The notes under the pieces were generated by a model. The model saw only the letters and a program-made list of their open reading frames with translations. It was not told the origin of the DNA and ran no database searches. From contig NZ_SMSJ01000016.1 in assembly GCF_004355005.1 (NCBI RefSeq), positions 1 through 64,000 on the forward strand: a stretch of 64,000 bases of DNA, given 5' to 3'. Origin of the DNA: Dankookia rubra. GTDB taxonomy: Bacteria; Pseudomonadota; Alphaproteobacteria; Acetobacterales; Acetobacteraceae. The position numbers were made by a program, and so were the translations under genes. Below, one piece after another: positions 61,530 to 64,000 of this stretch. Within the stretch, counting starts at the first letter, position 1. The number at the start of each line of letters is the position of its first letter.

Positions 61530-62339
61530 ATGCTTCTGCGCAAGCGCCTGTTCGCCGGTGCCGCCCTGGCGGCACCCGCCTTGTTCACCAGCGCCGCCCA
61601 GGCCCAGCAGGCCGGGCCGATCACCACCGGCGACATCATCAAGCGCGGCAAGGCGCGGATCGGCGTCGTCACCGGCGCACCGCCCTTCGGCATGGTCGAC
61701 CCGCAGGGCAATGCCATCGGCTACGACATCGATGTCTCGAACCTGCTGGCGAAGTACCTGGGCGTCCCGGCCGAGATCAGTTCGCTGACTCCGCCCTCCC
61801 GCATCCCGGCGCTCGAATCCGGCAAGGTGGATTTCCTCTGCGCGACGCTGGGGGCAACGCCGGAGCGGGCGAGGACGGTGATGTTCACCATGCCCTACAG
61901 CGCCTTCCGCATGATGATCATGGCCAAGAAGGACAGTCCCATCAAGGAACTGGGCGACCTGGTCGGCAAGAAGGTCGGCGTCCCCCGCGGCACGCCGCAG
62001 GAACAGGCCCTGGTCCGCAAGGCGCCGAAGGGTACCCAGATCGTCCGCTTCGAGGATGACGCGACCAGCGCCCAGGCGCTGATCGTCGGCCAGATCGATG
62101 CCTGCGGCATCCCTGACACCATCGGCGGCGAGATCGCCAAGACCCGTCCGGAAGCTGGCCTCGAGAACAAGTTCCTGCTGTTCAACCAGCCGAACTGCAT
62201 GACCGTCCGCAAGGACCAGTTCGAGCTGCGGCAATGGCTGCAGAACACCATCTACTTCATGAAGGGCAATGGCGAGCTCGACGAGCTCTCCACCAAGTGG
62301 ACGGGAAGCCCGCTGCCGGCCGACCTCGCCGTCTTCTAG
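61530..62339 (+). CDS. polar amino acid type ABC transporter substrate-binding protein
   Basis: A 269-residue periplasmic type II binding protein (SBP_bac_3, GlnH/HisJ group). Signal peptide at residues 1-25 (LLRKRLFAGAALAAPALFTSAAQAQQ). Mature sequence includes GVVTGAPPFGMVDPQGNAIGYDIDVSNLLAKYLG (family ligand-site pattern) and VDFLCATLGATPERARTVMFTMPY. GGAGGAAA lies 5 bases before the ATG. It begins an ABC transporter run whose permease starts at the base after its stop codon. Being next to sugar-acid dehydrogenases, the ligand may be an amino acid or a related organic acid. Confidence 0.9.
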   Translation: MLLRKRLFAGAALAAPALFTSAAQAQQAGPITTGDIIKRGKARIGVVTGAPPFGMVDPQGNAIGYDIDVSNLLAKYLGVPAEISSLTPPSRIPALESGKVDFLCATLGATPERARTVMFTMPYSAFRMMIMAKKDSPIKELGDLVGKKVGVPRGTPQEQALVRKAPKGTQIVRFEDDATSAQALIVGQIDACGIPDTIGGEIAKTRPEAGLENKFLLFNQPNCMTVRKDQFELRQWLQNTIYFMKGNGELDELSTKWTGSPLPADLAVF

Positions 62340-63038
62340 ATGGGGTTCCAGTTCCAGTTCGGCGCGGTCTTCGCCCGCAGCGACCTGTTGCTGGAAGGGC
62401 TGCTGCAGACGCTGCAGCTCGCCGGCATGGCCATCGTCTTCGGCGGGCTGCTCGGCATCCTGCTCGCGGCACTGCGCAGCCTGGCGCCGCGCGCGGCAGG
62501 CGTGCTGATCGACGTCTATGTCGAGCTGATCCGCAACACGCCCTTCCTGGTGCAGCTGCTGATCATCTATTTCGGCCTGCCCTCGATCGGCGTGAAGCTG
62601 ACCGCAGAACAGGCGGCGCTGATCGGGCTTGTCGTCTATCTCGGCTCCTACGTGACCGAGATCGTTCGCGCCGGCATCGAGAGCGTTCACAAGAGCCAGA
62701 TCGAGGCCGGGCTCTCCCTCGCGCTCACCCGCTGGCAGGTGTTCCGCTACATCGTGCTGGCGCCGGCGATCGCCCGGGTCTGGCCGGCGCTGGCCAGTCA
62801 GTTCGTGCTGGTGACGCTGGCGACCTCGGTCTGCTCCTTCATCTCGGTGCAGGAGCTCTCGGCCCAGGCCTCCAACATCGAATCGGACACCTTCCGCAGC
62901 TTCGAGACCTACATCACCGTGGCGCTGATCTACCTCGCCATCGCGCTGACGCTGCGGGTGCTTTTCGCCGGGCTCGGCGCGGTGCTCTTCCCGACCGGGT
63001 CCGGCCTTGGCCGCTTGCGCGGGCAGTCCGGCGCATGA
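62340..63038 (+). CDS. polar amino acid type ABC transporter permease
   Basis: A 232-residue HisM/GlnP-type permease with about five membrane helices. Motifs: LLEGLLQTLQLAGMAIVFGGLLGILLAALR, YVELIRNTPFLVQLLIIYFGLP and the coupling loop EIVRAGIESVHKSQIEAGLSLALTRWQVFRYIVLAPAI. The ATG follows the binding-protein stop with no gap, and the end overlaps the second permease by 4 bases (ATGA), so translation of the whole set is coupled. Confidence 0.92.
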   Translation: MGFQFQFGAVFARSDLLLEGLLQTLQLAGMAIVFGGLLGILLAALRSLAPRAAGVLIDVYVELIRNTPFLVQLLIIYFGLPSIGVKLTAEQAALIGLVVYLGSYVTEIVRAGIESVHKSQIEAGLSLALTRWQVFRYIVLAPAIARVWPALASQFVLVTLATSVCSFISVQELSAQASNIESDTFRSFETYITVALIYLAIALTLRVLFAGLGAVLFPTGSGLGRLRGQSGA

Positions 63039-63691
63039 TCCGCGAATTCACCCAGTCCGAGTTCATCTTCATCCTGAGCTCGGCGCGCTGGACTTTGCTG
63101 CTGACCGTGCTGTCGCTGGTCCTCGGCGGTCTTTTCGGCTTCGTGGTGGCGATTGCCCGCACCTCGCGGCTGGCACCGCTGCGGCTGCTGGCGGCCGGCT
63201 GGATCGGCGTGGTTCAGGGCATCCCGGTACTGATCCTGCTGTTCCTCGCCTATTACGGGCTGTCGATGCTCGGCTTCGACCTGCCGCCGATCGTCGCTGC
63301 CTCGATCTCCATGGCGTTCTATGCCAGCGCCTATCTCGGCGAGATCTGGCGCGGCTGCATCCAGGCGGTGCCCTGGCAACAATGGGAGGCCTCGACGGCG
63401 CTGGCATTCTCCCGGCCGCAGCAGTACCGCTACGTCATCCTGCCGCAGGCGATGCGCATCGCCGTCGCGCCGACCGTCGGCTTCATCGTCCAGCTGGTGA
63501 AGAACACCTCCATCGTCTCCATCATCGGGGTGATCGAGCTGGCCCGCGCCGGCAACCTGGTCAACAACGCCACCTTCCAGCCCTTCAAGGTCTTCGGGAC
63601 GGTGGCGCTGATCTACTTCGCCATCTGCTGGCCGATCTCGCTGCTGGCCCGGCGCCTGGAAGGGAAGCTCAATGCCAGTCGTGCAGGTTGA
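63035..63691 (+). CDS. polar amino acid type ABC transporter permease, second subunit
   Basis: A 218-residue HisM/GlnP-type permease, partner of the preceding one. Motifs: SARWTLLLTVLSLVLGGLFGFVVAIAR, WIGVVQGIPVLILLFLAYYGL, the coupling loop EIWRGCIQAVPWQQWEASTALAFSRPQQYRYVILPQAM, and VGFIVQLVKNTSIVSIIGVIELARAG. It overlaps the ATPase gene start by 20 bases. Two different permeases imply a heterodimeric membrane channel. Confidence 0.92.
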   Translation: MIREFTQSEFIFILSSARWTLLLTVLSLVLGGLFGFVVAIARTSRLAPLRLLAAGWIGVVQGIPVLILLFLAYYGLSMLGFDLPPIVAASISMAFYASAYLGEIWRGCIQAVPWQQWEASTALAFSRPQQYRYVILPQAMRIAVAPTVGFIVQLVKNTSIVSIIGVIELARAGNLVNNATFQPFKVFGTVALIYFAICWPISLLARRLEGKLNASRAG

Positions 63692-64000
63692 AGGCGTCCA
63701 CAAGCGCTTCGGCGAAGTCGAGGTCCTCAAGGGGATCGACCTGAGCGTCGAGTCCGGCGAGGTCGTGGCGATCATCGGCCGCAGCGGCTCCGGCAAGTCC
63801 ACCCTGCTCCGCTGCATCAACGGGCTCGAGCAGATCCAGTCCGGCCGTATCCAGGTGGCGGGCCATGGGCTCGACGCCAGCGCGCATGGGCTGCGCGACC
63901 TCCGGAAGGATGTCGGCATCGTTTTCCAAAGCTACAACCTGTTTCCGCACCTCAGGGTCGGCGAGAACATCATGCTGGCGCCGCGCGTCGTCCTCGGCGT
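63672..64000 (+). CDS. polar amino acid type ABC transporter ATPase, 5' part
   Basis: The first 109 residues of a GlnQ/HisP-type ATPase, cut by the right end of the window. The Walker A loop is IIGRSGSGKSTLLRCINGLE (about residues 34-53), preceded by VEGVHKRFGEVEVLKGIDLSV. The Q-loop region is KDVGIVFQSYNLFPHLRVGENIMLAP, with the SYNLFPH form typical of amino acid importers. Signature and Walker B lie beyond the window. It completes the transporter begun by the binding protein at 61530. Confidence 0.93.
   Translation, partial: MPVVQVEGVHKRFGEVEVLKGIDLSVESGEVVAIIGRSGSGKSTLLRCINGLEQIQSGRIQVAGHGLDASAHGLRDLRKDVGIVFQSYNLFPHLRVGENIMLAPRVVLG

Overview
The window looks like chromosomal DNA of a high-GC alphaproteobacterium, most likely a member of the Acetobacteraceae (Roseomonas-like). 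The pointers are: a 16S rRNA 5' end of alphaproteobacterial type at the left edge, GTTC-N7-GTTC type LexA control of an imuA-imuB-dnaE2 cassette, several tripartite-tricarboxylate (TTT/Bug) binding proteins, FlaF beside a short flagellin, and very GC-rich coding sequence. No transposase, phage gene, CRISPR array or tRNA was recognised. The genus is inference.

Layout. 1-0.7 kb: 5' end of a 16S gene (minus strand) with a long C/A-rich leader and candidate promoters. 0.7-6 kb: a Bug-type binding protein with a LysR regulator, a DUF1127 protein, OsmC, a degraded secreted-protein gene, and cysE-cysK for cysteine synthesis. 6.1-11.8 kb: a LexA-controlled mutagenesis cassette imuA-imuB-dnaE2, in which dnaE2 carries an in-frame TGA. 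11.8-13.5 kb: small membrane proteins, one pair behind a Fur-like palindrome, and a probably broken small gene. 13.5-28.7 kb: one long minus-strand operon (livG, acyl-CoA ligase, livH, livM, substrate-binding protein, livF, PaaK-like ligase, acyl-CoA synthetase, ivd, mccB, mccA) read away from a divergent TetR gene. It would import a branched-chain or acyl substrate, activate it to a CoA thioester and run the leucine/isovalerate route as far as 3-methylglutaconyl-CoA.

28.7-46.7 kb: a sugar and flagellin region. rfbF-rfbG-C-methyltransferase-rfbC-epimerase should build a CDP-linked, C-methylated deoxysugar. Two TPR/O-GlcNAc-transferase-like (SPINDLY) proteins, a TPR methyltransferase and a degenerate C-methyltransferase-like protein lie in the same run and end at flaF and flagellin, followed by an SGNH esterase-like protein. 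The simplest reading is a flagellin O-glycosylation island with a branched sugar. A glycerophosphodiesterase gene and egtD-egtB (ergothioneine) sit inside it.

47-64 kb: catabolic genes. They include a SAF-domain oxidoreductase, an MmgE/PrpD protein, and a quinate/shikimate-to-protocatechuate set (aroE-like dehydrogenase, quiC-like dehydratase, pcaG, pcaH, Bug-type binding protein, TetR with a motif shared at two sites). Next come a benzoylformate-decarboxylase-like enzyme with another Bug-type protein, an idonate/ketogluconate-type dehydrogenase trio, and a polar amino acid ABC transporter whose ATPase runs off the right end.

Three loci between 3.5 and 13.5 kb look disrupted (a secreted-protein pseudogene, dnaE2, a small membrane gene). 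This may be real decay or a local sequence-quality problem, and the sequence alone cannot separate the two.
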